Of a stretch of DNA of 64,000 nt, positions 22,493-33,204 are shown one piece after another. The notes under the pieces were generated by a model. The model was not told the origin of the DNA. It saw only the letters and a list, made by a program, of their open reading frames with translations, and searched no databases. Each line of letters starts with the position of its first letter. Within the stretch, counting starts at the first letter, position 1. Position numbers and translations under genes: made by a program. The DNA comes from Escallonia rubra (lineage: Eukaryota; Streptophyta; Magnoliopsida; Escalloniales; Escalloniaceae): assembly GCA_033065855.1 (NCBI GenBank), contig JAVXUO010001395.1, positions 259,501 through 323,500 of the forward strand, written 5' to 3'.

Positions 22493-25014
22493 GTGTGGTG
22501 TGCGCGGAGGGGCAACCCGAGCGGGCACCGCACGCATGAATACTTAGCAAGATTTTATGTTGTTTGGCCGGAGCGTTGTTGAGGTCGTCAATGCGTGATG
22601 ATGAAGAGTAGGTGGCTCGAGCCACCTCGTGCACCACCTACGAAAGCTTGGAATGCTTGGGGGTTGAGACCAAGGCACTATGATAGGGCGCAGGGGCGCG
22701 AGCATGTAAACGGCGCCCGGGCGACGAGTGTCGCGGAGACGTCACCCGGGCGATGGGCGACAAGCGTCGTGAAGACGGCGCGCGGGCGTTGGCGACGAGC
22801 ATTAGAGAATGAATAGGAGTAAGTGGTTCGAGCTATCTCGCGCACCACCTACCAAGGGCGTTGATGTCGAGGGACATCGTCATGAGGGGCGCGACAAGGG
22901 CGCGGTCAGACGTCGCGATGCAGGGGCAGTCCACGACGGGTGCATAGGCACGGGCAATGCGCGTCGGTCAAATACGTTGATGTCAGGGACGTCGGGACGA
23001 GGGGCGCAACAAAGGCGCGGTCGGGCGTCGCGATACAGGGGCAGTCCACGACGGGCGCAAGGGCGCGAGCAATGGAAGGCGATCGATGTTGCAAGCAAAA
23101 AAAAAAATTTTTTTTTTTTTTTTAAGTGCTTGGCCTTGGATGTCGGGGCTCGGTCGTTGGGTAAATGTGTATAGGCCAAAGTATGGGGAGGAAGGTGAAG
23201 GCCAAGGTGGTGAATGGAAGGGCTTTGATGTTGCTGTGGGTGAAGCAAAAGAGATGAAGTTGGAAAATGGGTGAAGGTGGTGGCCTTGGTTGTGGTGTGA
23301 AGGTTGCGGTGTGGGGGAAGGGAAGAGATGGAAGGGGGGTCGGCCTAGGGGAGGGGATGGGGAGGCCGAGGCCGAGGGGGGAGAGGAAGGGGTGGCCGAG
23401 GCCGAGCTTGGGGAGAAAGGGCGAGGGCAAGTGGGAAGAAGGGGGAGAAAAGGGGATGGCGGCGGCAGTGGGGTGCCGCGGTGGCCGAGGCTGAGGGGTA
23501 GGGGGAGGGGAAGGAAGGGGAAGAGGGAGTAGAGGAGATAAGAAGGGGGGGTCGGCCTTGGGGAGGGGGTTGGGGAGGTCGAGGCCGAGGGGTTAGGGGG
23601 AGGGATGGCCGAGGCCGAAGGGGGATGGGGATGAATGGGGAATGTGGAAGGGAGGCGGCGGCGGCCTGCCGCGGGTGGCCAAGGGGCGGGGGGACGAGAG
23701 GAGAGGGATAGGGAAGGGGGGAAGGAGGGGAGGCGGGGTCGGCCTAGGGGAGGGGGTGGGGAGGCCGAGGCCGAGGGGGGAGAGGGAGGATGGGCGGGGG
23801 AAGAGGGAGGAAGGAAGGGGAAGAAGGGGGCGGCAGCGGCGGCGGGGTGCCGCGGCGCGAGGTCGAGGGGGGAGGAGGGGCGGGGGAGAGAAGGGAGGAG
23901 AGAGGGAGGTGGGGGCGAGGCCGAGGGTCGTCGGTCGGCATAGGAGAGGCGCGGCAGGAGGCCGAAGTGCTTGGCGGCGCCGCAAGGGGGCTGGGCGGCG
24001 CATGAAGAGAAGAGAAAGAGAAAGAGATGGGGAAATTAGGTTTAGGGTTTTCTGGGAGGGGCGCGGGTCGGATGGTTGGGTCGGTTCGGGTTGGGGAGCT
24101 GGGCGCAGAGAGAGAGAGAGAGAGGAGGCGCGGGTCACGGGTCGGAGCGGGTCCGGACGCGCGGGTCAGCTGGTTCACGGGTAGGGTTTCCAGATTTTTT
24201 TGAAATTCAAATAAAATAAAATAATAATATATATATATATTTTTTGGGACAGCCTTAAGAGGGAGCCCCCAAGAATATTTTCACAATGAACAAGATGAGA
24301 GTGAGAGAAATGGGATGGTGGGAGAATGAAGAATTTTTCATAAGAGAGAAGTTGTTTATGAAGTGGGGAAAGGGTGATGGGGTGTTGGATGGTGAGGGAG
24401 GAGAGTGATGAGAGCATGAATGTGGAGAGCATGTGGGAAGATGAAAAACTTGAAAATTTTTCTAAGTGTTGAAAATTTTTTTTTGAGCTCGGGCAAGGAT
24501 GCTAAGGGAGGTCGCTGAGGATGATCATTGATGACTGGTTGCGAAAAAAAATGAAAATTTTTCTAAGTGTTGGGCTGAGACAAGGATGCCGAGGGAGACC
24601 ACTGAGGATGATCATCGATGACCGGTTGCGAAAAAAATGAAATTTTTTCTAAGTGTCAAGAAAAGTGAATGCAGGATGATAATGCGACCGTAGCAGCGCG
24701 GCTCGAGCCACCCCGCGCACCACGTACCAAGTCGTTGCAATGTGAGGCCGAAGGGATTGGGAAGAGGTGAAGCCCCCAAGGGAGTGGGTGATGACATGAA
24801 GGGTGATATCAATAGACTTGTGTAAGAGCAATGTAGCTTAAAATTTTTCTAAGTCTGGAAAATGTAACTTCATTGATAACGAAGGATAGGCAGCATGCCT
24901 TGATACATGGGTATGACGTACATGGCAACTTGCAAAATGAACAAAAAAATTACAAGTGTGAAAAATGCACTGAGGCATGCCAAGGCTTGGTCGGGTAGGT
25001 CATATGTCCCGTAC
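22493..25014 (-). other. Non-coding interior of Tat-like element
   Basis: This part replaces pol. It holds GC-rich sequence with degenerate direct repeats (TCGAGC.A.CTCG.GCACCACCTAC near 22616, 22829 and, in variant form, 24701). There is an A11/T17-type run at 23098-23123, a strongly purine-skewed block (23260-24140) and two ~100-base repeats (about 24449-24550 and 24551-24650) marked by GAAAATTTTTCTAAGTGT. Long open frames of Pro/Ser/Arg or Gly/Arg composition arise from the base skew and are not supported as genes. Confidence 0.6.
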
Positions 25015-26754
25015 TTAGAGTTTGAGCTCTCCGGACGCAATCTTGTCAGCGAAGACAAACTTGAGGCCCCTGCACCACTTAAGGCCATGACCGACCTTCC
25101 GATGATAGGGGCAGTAGTTGTGATGGGCTAAGTCTTCCGGGGTAGGTTCATTGTCGACATTGGGCAGGGTTATGGCATTGTCGTCGATCCATGTCTCGAG
25201 GAGATTTCTAACAGTATTTAAGTCACACGGGTATTTCGAGGCAGGCATCGGCTGCCCTCTCTTGTCAGGACGCCCGTCCCTTCCTTGGGACTGACGCTTG
25301 CAGTTGTTGTCGTCGTTACTAGCTGCTTCCATCGTTGTGGCCAAGGCAATATGAGGTGGGGGCTTTGGAGTCTTTGACGGACCGACCGAGTCATAGGTGT
25401 GTCGTGCAGCTTCCTTGAGATGTCTCCAAGACCGAAGCTGGAGGTTTTTAAGGTAGACCCTGTAGGTGTCCTTCATGTTCTTGATGCAAATGGGTACAAG
25501 GGTTTCATCTTTGCTGAAGTCAGTGCACTCCAAGGACTTGTGATGAAATCGCGTAACATAGGTGTTGAGGTCTTCCCCGGGATTCTGGCGGATCCCGGCA
25601 ATGTCAACGATGGTCACACGTTCCGTCTCATAGTGAAACTTTTCAAGGAAGAGCTGGACCATGTCGGACCATGAGTGGATAGTACTGTCAGGAATCTGAT
25701 GATACCAAGAGTAGGCGAGGCCAGTCAGGGACTTGTGAAATTCCCGAAGCTTCAAAGTGTCGTCTTCCTCGTAGTGCTCGAAGGAGCCAGCAAAACGGGT
25801 GAGATGCTCACGGGCATTGCCTTCTTTGCCGTTGAACAATGTGAAGGATGGTTGCTTGTACTTGACAGGGTAGGGCTTAGTAGCGAGGCTGCCAAAGTAG
25901 GGAGCATGACCTGACAGCTTAGAGGCGGAGTGGGGTAAGGATGACTGCTTGAGACGGTGAATGAGGGCATCTAAGTCATGCTTGGTGACGTACGACGCAT
26001 GTGAGGGTTTGTGCCCTGTCGTGATGATCCGAGCACCAAAGCCCCCAGACGGTACAACCTGAGGCATTGAGGGGATGACGATGGTAGAGAGGGGTTGGTG
26101 ATGGTGAGCAACGTGTTGGGGCATGTTTTGCATATGGGTAGTGTCAGCTGCTGGAGGCCGGTCGTCAGGAAAGGTCGACTGGAGTAAGCCGGGGGAATGA
26201 CTTGTGTTTAGGTTTCGGCTAGTTATGTTCGGGTTAGGCTCCATCTCAATTGATTCGTGAGTCTCCGAAGTGCTTCGAGCAAGGGCAATGCGTGGCGCCG
26301 GGGGCTGAGGTGCCGCGAGTCCTACTGTCGAGGGCCCGGAGGACCAAGGCAGCGGTGGTCGCGACACTGGGGCCTGAGCAGTGTCCAAAACTAGCCCAGG
26401 CCTTGAAGGTTGGATATGAGCAGGAGGGGCCAAACCTGGATCTTGGGATAACACGGGGTGAGTAATGGGCACAGGGTGCATAGCTCTAAGGCTTTGGGAA
26501 ATCGGTGATTGTGAAGTCAAGACTTGGATTGATTTTTGCATTTTCACCATGGCTGTCATAAGAGTGGCTATAGTGGGCGAAAACTGCTGGATGGCCGCGT
26601 TGACTGCAACTTGTATGTCAGGTACGGTAGTTTGTAGCTGGTCTTGGGGACGCACAGCACTGGTCCCCTCTTGTTCACCCGAGTGGTCATCTTCTTGCAC
26701 GGCATGGATAAGGCCCTGGCTGGCAGCCCTCGTAACTTTTCGTTGTCTAGGCAT
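25015..26754 (-). CDS. gag: Gag polyprotein of Tat-like LTR retrotransposon
   Basis: The frame is intact, 579 codons from the first ATG (MPRQRKVTRAASQG) to a stop at 25015. The frame stays open upstream to about 26799, but without an ATG. The N-terminal half is Pro/Ser/His-rich linker. The central part, about residues 300-430, carries the retrotransposon gag domain: QPSFTLFNGKEGNAREHLTRF, LTGLAYSWYHQIPDSTI, SWSDMVQLFLEKFH. The C-terminus has CPYHRKVGHGLKWC, the Cys/His motif typical of this lineage. Gag forms the cytoplasmic particle in which element RNA is packaged. The absence of any pol frame afterwards makes the element dependent on others. The intact frame fits the near-identical LTRs. 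Confidence 0.88.
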   Translation of the reverse strand: MPRQRKVTRAASQGLIHAVQEDDHSGEQEGTSAVRPQDQLQTTVPDIQVAVNAAIQQFSPTIATLMTAMVKMQKSIQVLTSQSPISQSLRAMHPVPITHPVLSQDPGLAPPAHIQPSRPGLVLDTAQAPVSRPPLPWSSGPSTVGLAAPQPPAPRIALARSTSETHESIEMEPNPNITSRNLNTSHSPGLLQSTFPDDRPPAADTTHMQNMPQHVAHHHQPLSTIVIPSMPQVVPSGGFGARIITTGHKPSHASYVTKHDLDALIHRLKQSSLPHSASKLSGHAPYFGSLATKPYPVKYKQPSFTLFNGKEGNAREHLTRFAGSFEHYEEDDTLKLREFHKSLTGLAYSWYHQIPDSTIHSWSDMVQLFLEKFHYETERVTIVDIAGIRQNPGEDLNTYVTRFHHKSLECTDFSKDETLVPICIKNMKDTYRVYLKNLQLRSWRHLKEAARHTYDSVGPSKTPKPPPHIALATTMEAASNDDNNCKRQSQGRDGRPDKRGQPMPASKYPCDLNTVRNLLETWIDDNAITLPNVDNEPTPEDLAHHNYCPYHRKVGHGLKWCRGLKFVFADKIASGELKL

Positions 26755-26800
26755 GGAGACTGAGTGCGGAAGATAGACAGACTGCAATACGATGCTCACC

Positions 26801-26820
26801 TCCCCAGCAGAGTCGCCAAA
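26801..26820 (-). other. Candidate primer-binding site of Tat-like element
   Basis: TTTGGCGACTCTGCTGGGGA on the minus strand starts one base after the 5' LTR end (GGCATCA at 26822). This is where the tRNA primer pairs in LTR elements. The tRNA species is not assigned here. Confidence 0.65.
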
Positions 26821-26821
26821 A

Positions 26822-27001
26822 TGATGCCAAGGAATGTGGGTTCGTACTTACGTGGAGGTGCCACAAAGGCTGCAGTCCGAGTCAGCTTCCAAGTATGTTG
26901 ACGTGAGACACAGCAAGGGTGGAACAAGGGCAGAGACCAAGGGCTTCCCAAACAGAGCTTGAGGGTGGCAATGCTGCGAGGGCGATGGCGCGGGATGAAT
27001 A
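26822..27001 (-). repeat. Truncated 5' LTR of Tat-like element
   Basis: About 180 bases match the start of 20465-20644 with two substitutions. Homology stops near GGGATGAATAC. The missing LTR part and the missing outer palindrome arm indicate a deletion on this side. Confidence 0.85.
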
Positions 27002-28682
27002 CGCAACGATTAGTGTCGTGGAGACGGGCGTTGTGCTGGGGGGACATGATGCAGAGACAGTGCTCGGGCGCGACTACTAGTGTAGCGGAGACAGGCGTCA
27101 TATCGGGGGCAAGTGACAAGAAGACGGCGCTCGGGTGCGACGACTGGTGTGATAGCTGGGTGAGATATGCGTAGCCAGATTGGGATAGTCGGGTCTAAAT
27201 GTGCGCAGCCAGACTAAGATACCTGGGTTCAAAATGTGCGCATAGCCAGGGTCCAAATATGCGTATAGTCGGATTGGGCATCCAAATTGAGATAGCCGGT
27301 ATGCGCATAGCCGGGGTCGAATCATGCGCATAGCCGGATCGAGATAGCAAAGGTACAAATGTGCATAGCTAGGATGGGATATCAACAATTAGTAAATTAG
27401 TTTTCAACCCTTGAAAATCACAAATAACACATCAAAATTACAAAATAGCACACAACAAATTACGAATAACGTAAACTAATTATAATTAAATAACACAGTT
27501 ACTTTATACAACAAGTATCACAGCAACAATAGCACAAGCCATTATACTAAACTTAAACACAAATCCAAATGGTTAAATTCATGGTGGAAGTGGCTGGCGA
27601 AGGTCTTCATAGCCAATAGGCGATGATGCCGGAGGTGATATATGGTGCCGGTCTGCATTGATGATGGAAGTGAACTCCGGTCTATAGTATGAGGGGAGAA
27701 ATCAATGGCAGAGGGAAGGCGAAAGAGCGTGGCGTGTGGTTGACGACCGATATGTCAGGTATTACTTTCAGGGGTCTCTTGGCAAATAGACGTGCTTGTA
27801 TAAAACGAAGATGTCAATATCTAGACACTTTACTTGGTATTATTTGCAAAAGATTCCCCTAGTTATTTTGTTTATCTTTATTTGAGACCTAATGTTTACC
27901 GCTAAACAATAATTTATGCTGAAAATTTAATGTTTATGTTCTTACGCATTGTTTTGTCACGGCAGTTTGTCTTTGATTTCATGTATGTCATACTTCTCAT
28001 GTTACCTTACTTTTGTATTAGCTAATTGATAAAATGAAAAACTCTCAAGCCTCTAGAATATGAGAATGCAAAAGCAATAGCAAACTAAGTAATGGAAAGA
28101 AGGAAACTTCATTTACCTTGCAAGAAAAATCACATAAGAGTAAGAGAAAGAAAAGGCTTCTATTGATTGTATCTCGTTAGACTTGCGCACACATACTAGC
28201 ACCAGCACACTTAACAAATTCTTAAAAACTTGTCTTACAAGACATAATCCAATCTCTTGTTATAGATGAAAGAGTGGATTTCACATAGGATTTTTCAAAA
28301 AAAATAATGATCATATTTATATGCCCTTTTTTGTCCATGGATTTTTGTTTCTTCTATAAAAACCCCACACAGCGGAACCCGTGCTTTTATATGTGCCATC
28401 CCACTTGGTTTTGTCACTTTTCATCGATATTGATATACATTTCATCCATGCTTATTCTCTAGTTACGAACCAATTCGGCCAGTTTCCTTATGACGCGTTG
28501 CTCTACAATTTATAGCTCGTATGTTTGGCTGGAAAATTTAGGTTCTTCCATTGCATTGCTCGTAAAGATTGATTACTTTGTTAATCCCAATGCCGAAGGT
28601 TCAATGAATGCATTGCATCCTCGTAGAGCTACCATTCTTCTTCCACTTTTCCATGAACACATTGCACATTGATTCTTGATTA
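27002..28682. other. Unassigned region with degenerate short repeats
   Basis: 27002-27170 resembles Tat-like leader sequence (GTCGTGGAGACGGGCGT). 27170-27390 holds a degenerate minisatellite around ATGCGCATAGCCGG. 27400-28680 is AT-rich, with no coding or element termini that I can support. Confidence 0.4.
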
Positions 28683-29138
28683 ACTATTGTTCCCAACCTA
28701 TTCTGGTCGCACCCAAAGGCCCACTGGGGTCCCATTTTCCATGACACATCCGCACAAGCAACAATCATTTCAACGCTCACAACCGGTCAAAGCATGTACG
28801 CTCAAGTCACGTGCACTTCTCACTTTTGTTATGTTACTTCGCCACCAAGAAACTCATCCTTGCGCGACAGCTCATGACACTTCGACCGTCGCACTTTGCA
28901 TGTCGCCCATCGGCGCACCATGGCACTTGCCCAAGGAAGTTGGCTTTGGCCTTCCCCTTGGGGTCGGCCTCGGCCTTCGCCTTCCCTATGGGGTTGGCCT
29001 CGGCCTTCCCTATGGGGTCGACCTCGGCCTTCCTTTGGCGTTGGCCTTGGCCTCCCCCTAAGGGTTGGCCTTGGACTTCCCCTATGGGTTGGCCTTTGGT
29101 CTCCATACTTAACACCTTCACTTCTCTTCAAGGGACCA

Positions 29139-29275
29139 TACACAACTCCGCGACCCCCGTCGCCCGGACACAACTCCGCGACCCCGTCGCCCGGACACAA
29201 CTCCGCGACCCCGTCGCCCGGACACAACTCCGCGACCCCATCGCCCGGACACAACTCCACAACCCCGTCGCCGGC
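29139..29275 (+). repeat. 27-base minisatellite, five copies
   Basis: Near-identical copies of CACAACTCCGCGACCCCGTC plus GCCCGGA are arranged head to tail, with few substitutions. Confidence 0.92.
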
Positions 29276-29559
29276 GTCCAGGCGCCACACTTCAAAACGC
29301 CCGTATGCCGCGTCGCTGATACAGCCATGCCCCTAGGCTCTCTGTCACACTACCGTGCCCCCGGCACCATACGCACTACGTCGCGCCCATGCGCCGCACC
29401 ACTAACAAAGACGTGCCCCCGGCACCTTACTTACTTCATCGCGCCTATGCGCCACAATCATGTTACATGCCCCCAGGCACCACAGTCATTCACCACACCA
29501 TGCGCACCTTGCCTTAGTAGTGGAACATACTTGGACCCACTCTCCGGAGTGTGCAACAT

Positions 29560-30350
29560 CCTGCGGGGATAGGCGACTCCTCCAGGACACTATCTCCGCC
29601 AGGGAGCTCTTCAACTCCCCTTCCGCCAGGTAGACGGCTCCTCCGGGATGCTACCTCGGCCAGTCAGGTAGACGGCTCCTCCGGGATGCTACCTTGATGT
29701 GCTCCGAGTGCTCCGGCACAAGGACTCACCCGCGGGGATAGGCGACTCCTCCGGGACACTATCTCTGCCAGAGAGCTCTTCAACTCCCCTTCCGCCAGGT
29801 AGACGGCTCCTCCGGGATGCTACCTCGGTCAGTTGGGTAGACGGCTTCTCCGGGATGCTACCTCGGCCAGTCGGGTAGACGGCTCCTCCGGGATGCTACC
29901 TTGACATGCTCCGAGTGCTTCGGCACAAGGACTCACCCGCGGGGATAGGCGACTCCTCCGGGACAATATCTCTGCCAGGGAGCTCTTCAACTCCCCTTTT
30001 GCCAGGTAGACGTCTCCTCCGGGATGCTACCTCGGCCAGTCGGGTAGACGGCTCCTCCGGGATGCTACTTTGACATGCTCCGAGTGCTCCGGCACAAGGA
30101 CTCACCCGTGGGGATAAGCGACTCCTCCGGGACACTATCTCTGTCAGGGAGCTCCAAGTGCTCCGGCACGAAGACTCCCCTTCTGCCAGGTAGACGGCTC
30201 CTCCGGGATGCTACCTTGGCCGGCCAGGTAGACGGCTCCTCCGGGATGCTACCTTGGCCGGCCAGGTAGACGGCTCCTCCGGGATGCTACCTCGGCCTGA
30301 GGAATAGGCGACTCCTCTGGGACACTATCTCCGCCAGGGTGCATGCGTGA
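29560..30350 (+). repeat. ~36-base minisatellite of solo LTR
   Basis: These are the complement of the 21230-21780 units: CCAGGTAGACGGCTCCTCCG, GGATGCTACC and GCGACTCCTCCGGGACACTA. They form higher-order repeats with the phrase GTGCTCCGGCACAAGGACTC. Confidence 0.88.
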
Positions 30351-31060
30351 CTGACCTACGTGCTCCGGCACTGGGGGCTTACGTCGGCACCCCTAGGGAC
30401 TATGACCCCCGGGTCACTCCGCGACGGGAGTAGGTCTTTAGAGGGCATCGCGCCTAGTTCACCTGGCAGTTGGGCGTCGGGTCTTCCCCACCGCTGCCAG
30501 GCCTGTGGGACTCTGCAAGGGCTTGGATTGAAGGCTAGATCAAGGGGTTTCTCTGGCCACACCAACGTTGTGGGAGCCAGTCTTTCCAGATAGACAGAGC
30601 GACGCTGTGCGGGGCAGGCTGGGTGAATATGCGATCTGACAGTCCATGGAGCACCGGCACTCATCCCATAACGTGTCACTCCCGGGGAGCACCACGTGTC
30701 GGTTAATGACATCATCATCTCAATCTCTATAAATAGAGGTCTTGAGAATTCATTCAGGGGATTGAGGTTTGGACATTTTCAGAACATTTTCACTTTCTCA
30801 CTCTAGAATCCTAGAGAGAGAAACATACATGACCCTGACTCTGGACCTAAGCATCGGACTGTGACTGTCGTCGTGTATTCATCCTGCGTTATTGCCCTCG
30901 CAGCACTGCCACCCTCAAGCTTTGTCTGGGAAGCCCTTGGTCTCTGCCCTTGTTCCACCCTTGCTGTGTCTCACATCAACATACTTGGCATCTGACTCAG
31001 ACTGTATTCCTTGTGGCACCTCCACGTAGGTACGAACCCACTTTCCTTGGCATCAACTAT

Positions 31061-31886
31061 CATGTTTCCTGCAGAGGAATAAGCAAAATTGATTCTTCCA
31101 ATATTGTCTTTAACCGGATTATGTGTTGCATAATTTTTCAGCACAATTTATCTTCAGTGGGCTTTTATTAGTTGAACATTAAATAAACCACATTTGGTAT
31201 GGCTGATAAAATTTTGTTTCACTTATTTCAACCAAAGTTGACAATATTTAGACAATGATGATTCTCGAGCTAAATCCCATGACTATATGAGCATATCTTG
31301 TGATTGGTAGGAACCCTTCAATTAATTGAAAATCTGCATGATCTACATGAATTGTATTAACCAATTCATGTTACATTAACTCGTGATTGACTTTGTTTGA
31401 TGGTAGTTTGAAGCTTGGCCATCCATAATCCTAGTTTAGGAGATCTTTTATGTGAGGCATTCGGGAGCAGATAGGCAACTTCTCCTTCCCTTCCATGACA
31501 CTGAGATGAGAGCTTTCCCTTTATCTGTGCTCGGTGCTCGGAGAGGCAACACTTTCTCCTAACTCCGAGGCAAGTCTGGGGACGGGCTTGGAGCAAGGCT
31601 GTTAGTGGCCCACATCTTCACTCTGCCTCCCTTCTTGGGAGCCGATCTGTTTTCCAGTGGTGCCGGAGCTTCATTATCTATTTGGCCCTAGGACACTCCA
31701 CGCTGTCGAGCTTCAGACCCGTCGCCCGATTGAGGTGTAGATGCTCCAACCGCCCTCTTCGTGATATCCCATCATGTGAGCTCAGTGGCCAGTTTAATGA
31801 CCATTTTTTTCAAGTTGTGGATCATCTTGTAGGCTCCTCTCAGCACCTTACCCCAGAACCTGTAACGAACATAGGCTAATACCTGA
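31061..31886. other. Unassigned region between solo LTR and Pack-MULE
   Basis: 31061-31390 is AT-rich. 31390-31880 is richer in G+C, with short open stretches on both strands. None matches a family I know and no terminal repeats were found. Confidence 0.35.
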
Positions 31887-31894
31887 TACAAAAA

Positions 31895-33195
31895 GGGTAA
31901 ACTACACACGACACCCCTGAGGTTTGCCCTAAATTACACACGGCTCCGCCTAAGTATTTTTATTACACTAAACTACACATTTCTATTTTTCCGTTAACAG
32001 AGTTAACAAAATTAATAAAAAGACGGTCATACCCCTGATAAACAAGTGAAATTACCCCTGAACTTCACTTTAACACGCCCCCAAATTACCCTTAAACTAC
32101 ACATTTTGAGATGATAGCCGATTACCGGCGATGGCACGGAGCTTCGGCGATGACTTTACCGCCTTTAGCGACTGCAGCTCCGGGTGGTGGCCGAGAAGGT
32201 GGTGGGGATCGATCTGGGGACCACCAACTCGGCCGTGGGCACCATGGAGGGTCACACGCTGGTGATTACCACCAACGCCAAGGGGCAGCGGACAACGCCG
32301 TCCGTGGTGGCATGGACCAAGAACGGGGACCGACTGGTCGGACAGATTGCCAAGCGGCGGCGGTGGTCAACCTCGAGAATACCTTCTTCTCGGTGAAAAG
32401 GTTCATCAGCAGGAAGATGTCCGAGGTGGATGAGGAGTCCAAGTATGTGTCTTACACCGTGGTTCGTGACGGTCTGACGAGTTCCCATCGTCTCCTCCTA
32501 GAGCCGTCGGTAAAAAGAACAACCTCGTGATTGTTGATCACTGGTGGAACCAACATGGTTCCTTCATAATTAATTTAAAACTCCATGAATCATGAGTGTT
32601 GACCTAGTGATTGTTGACCTAGGGTTTTGAAATTGAAAGAGGCCAATAAACGAAGGATTAGGTCTTCTTCCTGATTCAGACGCCTCCTCTGCACTGTAAT
32701 GTTCTTTGTCAGCCATTGACACCATCGGCCCAATCGCCTTATCTGTATCTCTAGTTCAGGGTGGGCATAGTTAGGAGAGTCTCAGAGAATAGGCGAAGTG
32801 TCCACCGCCGATGTGCGTATGTGTGTGCTTGATGGGCAGTGCGGGTTTCGTGTAAGATGGTGTTTGGATAGGCGGTAGTTTCCGGTAGTGGCCATTGGTG
32901 TGTATGAGAAATTAGGAAAATCAGCCTTTGGTGGCGGTGGTGAGGCGTCGGCGGCAGTGGTGGGGCATTGGCGGCAGTGGCTAAGCATTGAGTTGTAAGG
33001 AAGAAGAAGAAGATGGCATTTTGGGAATATCATAATAATTGAAAGGTGCTCTAACTTTTCTTAACGGTTCTCTAACGGAACTGGGCTTTATGTAAGACAG
33101 TGACAAACCACAGGGAGCGGAGAGTAATAAAAATACTTAGGCGGAGCCGTGTGTAATTTAGGGCAAACCTCAGGGGTGCCGTGTGTAATTTACCT
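31895..33195. mobile_element. Pack-MULE-like element with ~75-base terminal inverted repeats
   Basis: The left end (GGGTAAACTACACACG, CACCCCTGAGGTTTGCCC, CACGGCTCCGCCTAAGT, ATTTTTATTAC) is repeated inverted at 33120-33195 with only a few differences. TACAAAAA flanks the element at 31887-31894 and 33196-33203, an 8-base duplication extendable to 9 with one mismatch, as Mutator-like elements make. There is no transposase, and the interior carries a piece of a host HSP70 gene. Long terminal inverted repeats, a MULE-size target duplication and captured gene sequence together define a Pack-MULE. Confidence 0.88.
32178..32470 (+). pseudogene. Captured fragment of chloroplast-type HSP70
   Basis: The plus strand reads [20 protein letters not shown], then a segment ending [20 protein letters not shown] and LVGQIAK. 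This is the start of the ATPase domain, with the GIDLGTTNS phosphate-binding loop. A one-base deletion near 32355 shifts the frame, after which [20 protein letters not shown] and DEESKYVSYTVVRD continue. Similarity stops near 32470. The [10 protein letters not shown] lead-in is typical of stromal HSP70s. Only about 95 of the protein's roughly 700 residues are present, so it encodes no chaperone. It could give rise to small RNAs against the parent gene. Confidence 0.88.
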
Positions 33196-33204
33196 TACAA
33201 AAAT

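Larger units (their letters stand above)
20465..27001 (-). mobile_element. Tat/Ogre-like LTR retrotransposon, gag-only, 5' LTR truncated
   Basis: On the minus strand the order is a partial 5' LTR (27001-26822), a primer-binding-site candidate, gag (26754-25015), long non-coding sequence (25014-22494), a polypurine tract (about 22481-22492) and a 3' LTR (22480-20465). No protease, reverse transcriptase or integrase is present. The two LTR pieces differ at 2 of about 178 aligned bases, so the insertion is recent relative to the other elements here. Such gag-only elements must borrow pol functions from relatives. The lineage call rests on the gag type, the primer-binding motif GGCGACTCTGCTGGGGA and the long LTR. 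Confidence 0.85.
28688..31055 (+). mobile_element. Solo LTR of the Tat-like family, target duplication ACTAT
   Basis: It begins TGTTCCCAACCTATTCTGG and ends CCTTGGCATCA, with ACTAT on both sides (28683-28687 and 31056-31060). It contains the 27-base minisatellite (29139-29275), the ~36-base minisatellite (29560-30350) and the TATA box near 30727. No internal sequence is present, so the element was reduced by LTR-LTR recombination. It lies in inverted orientation to the element at 20465-27001 and is more diverged from it than that element's two LTRs are from each other. Confidence 0.92.

Noticed and set aside
22059..22637. 192-codon minus-strand frame in the Tat-like 3' LTR
   Set aside because: It runs across the LTR minisatellite and LTR border; repeated Pro-Val-Val-Arg-Thr-Ser units reflect the ~30-base repeats.
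23593..24184. 180-codon frames on both strands, Pro/Arg-rich or Gly/Arg-rich
   Set aside because: Overlapping frames on both strands of a GC- and purine-skewed block, with no domain; stop codons are simply rare there.
29139..29275. 27-base repeats considered as a CRISPR-like array
   Set aside because: Units are contiguous without unique spacers and lie in an LTR of a plant retrotransposon.
28811..29572. 253-codon plus-strand frame in the solo LTR
   Set aside because: It covers the 27-base minisatellite (ARTQLRDPV repeated); 27 is a multiple of three, so the repeat stays open by itself.
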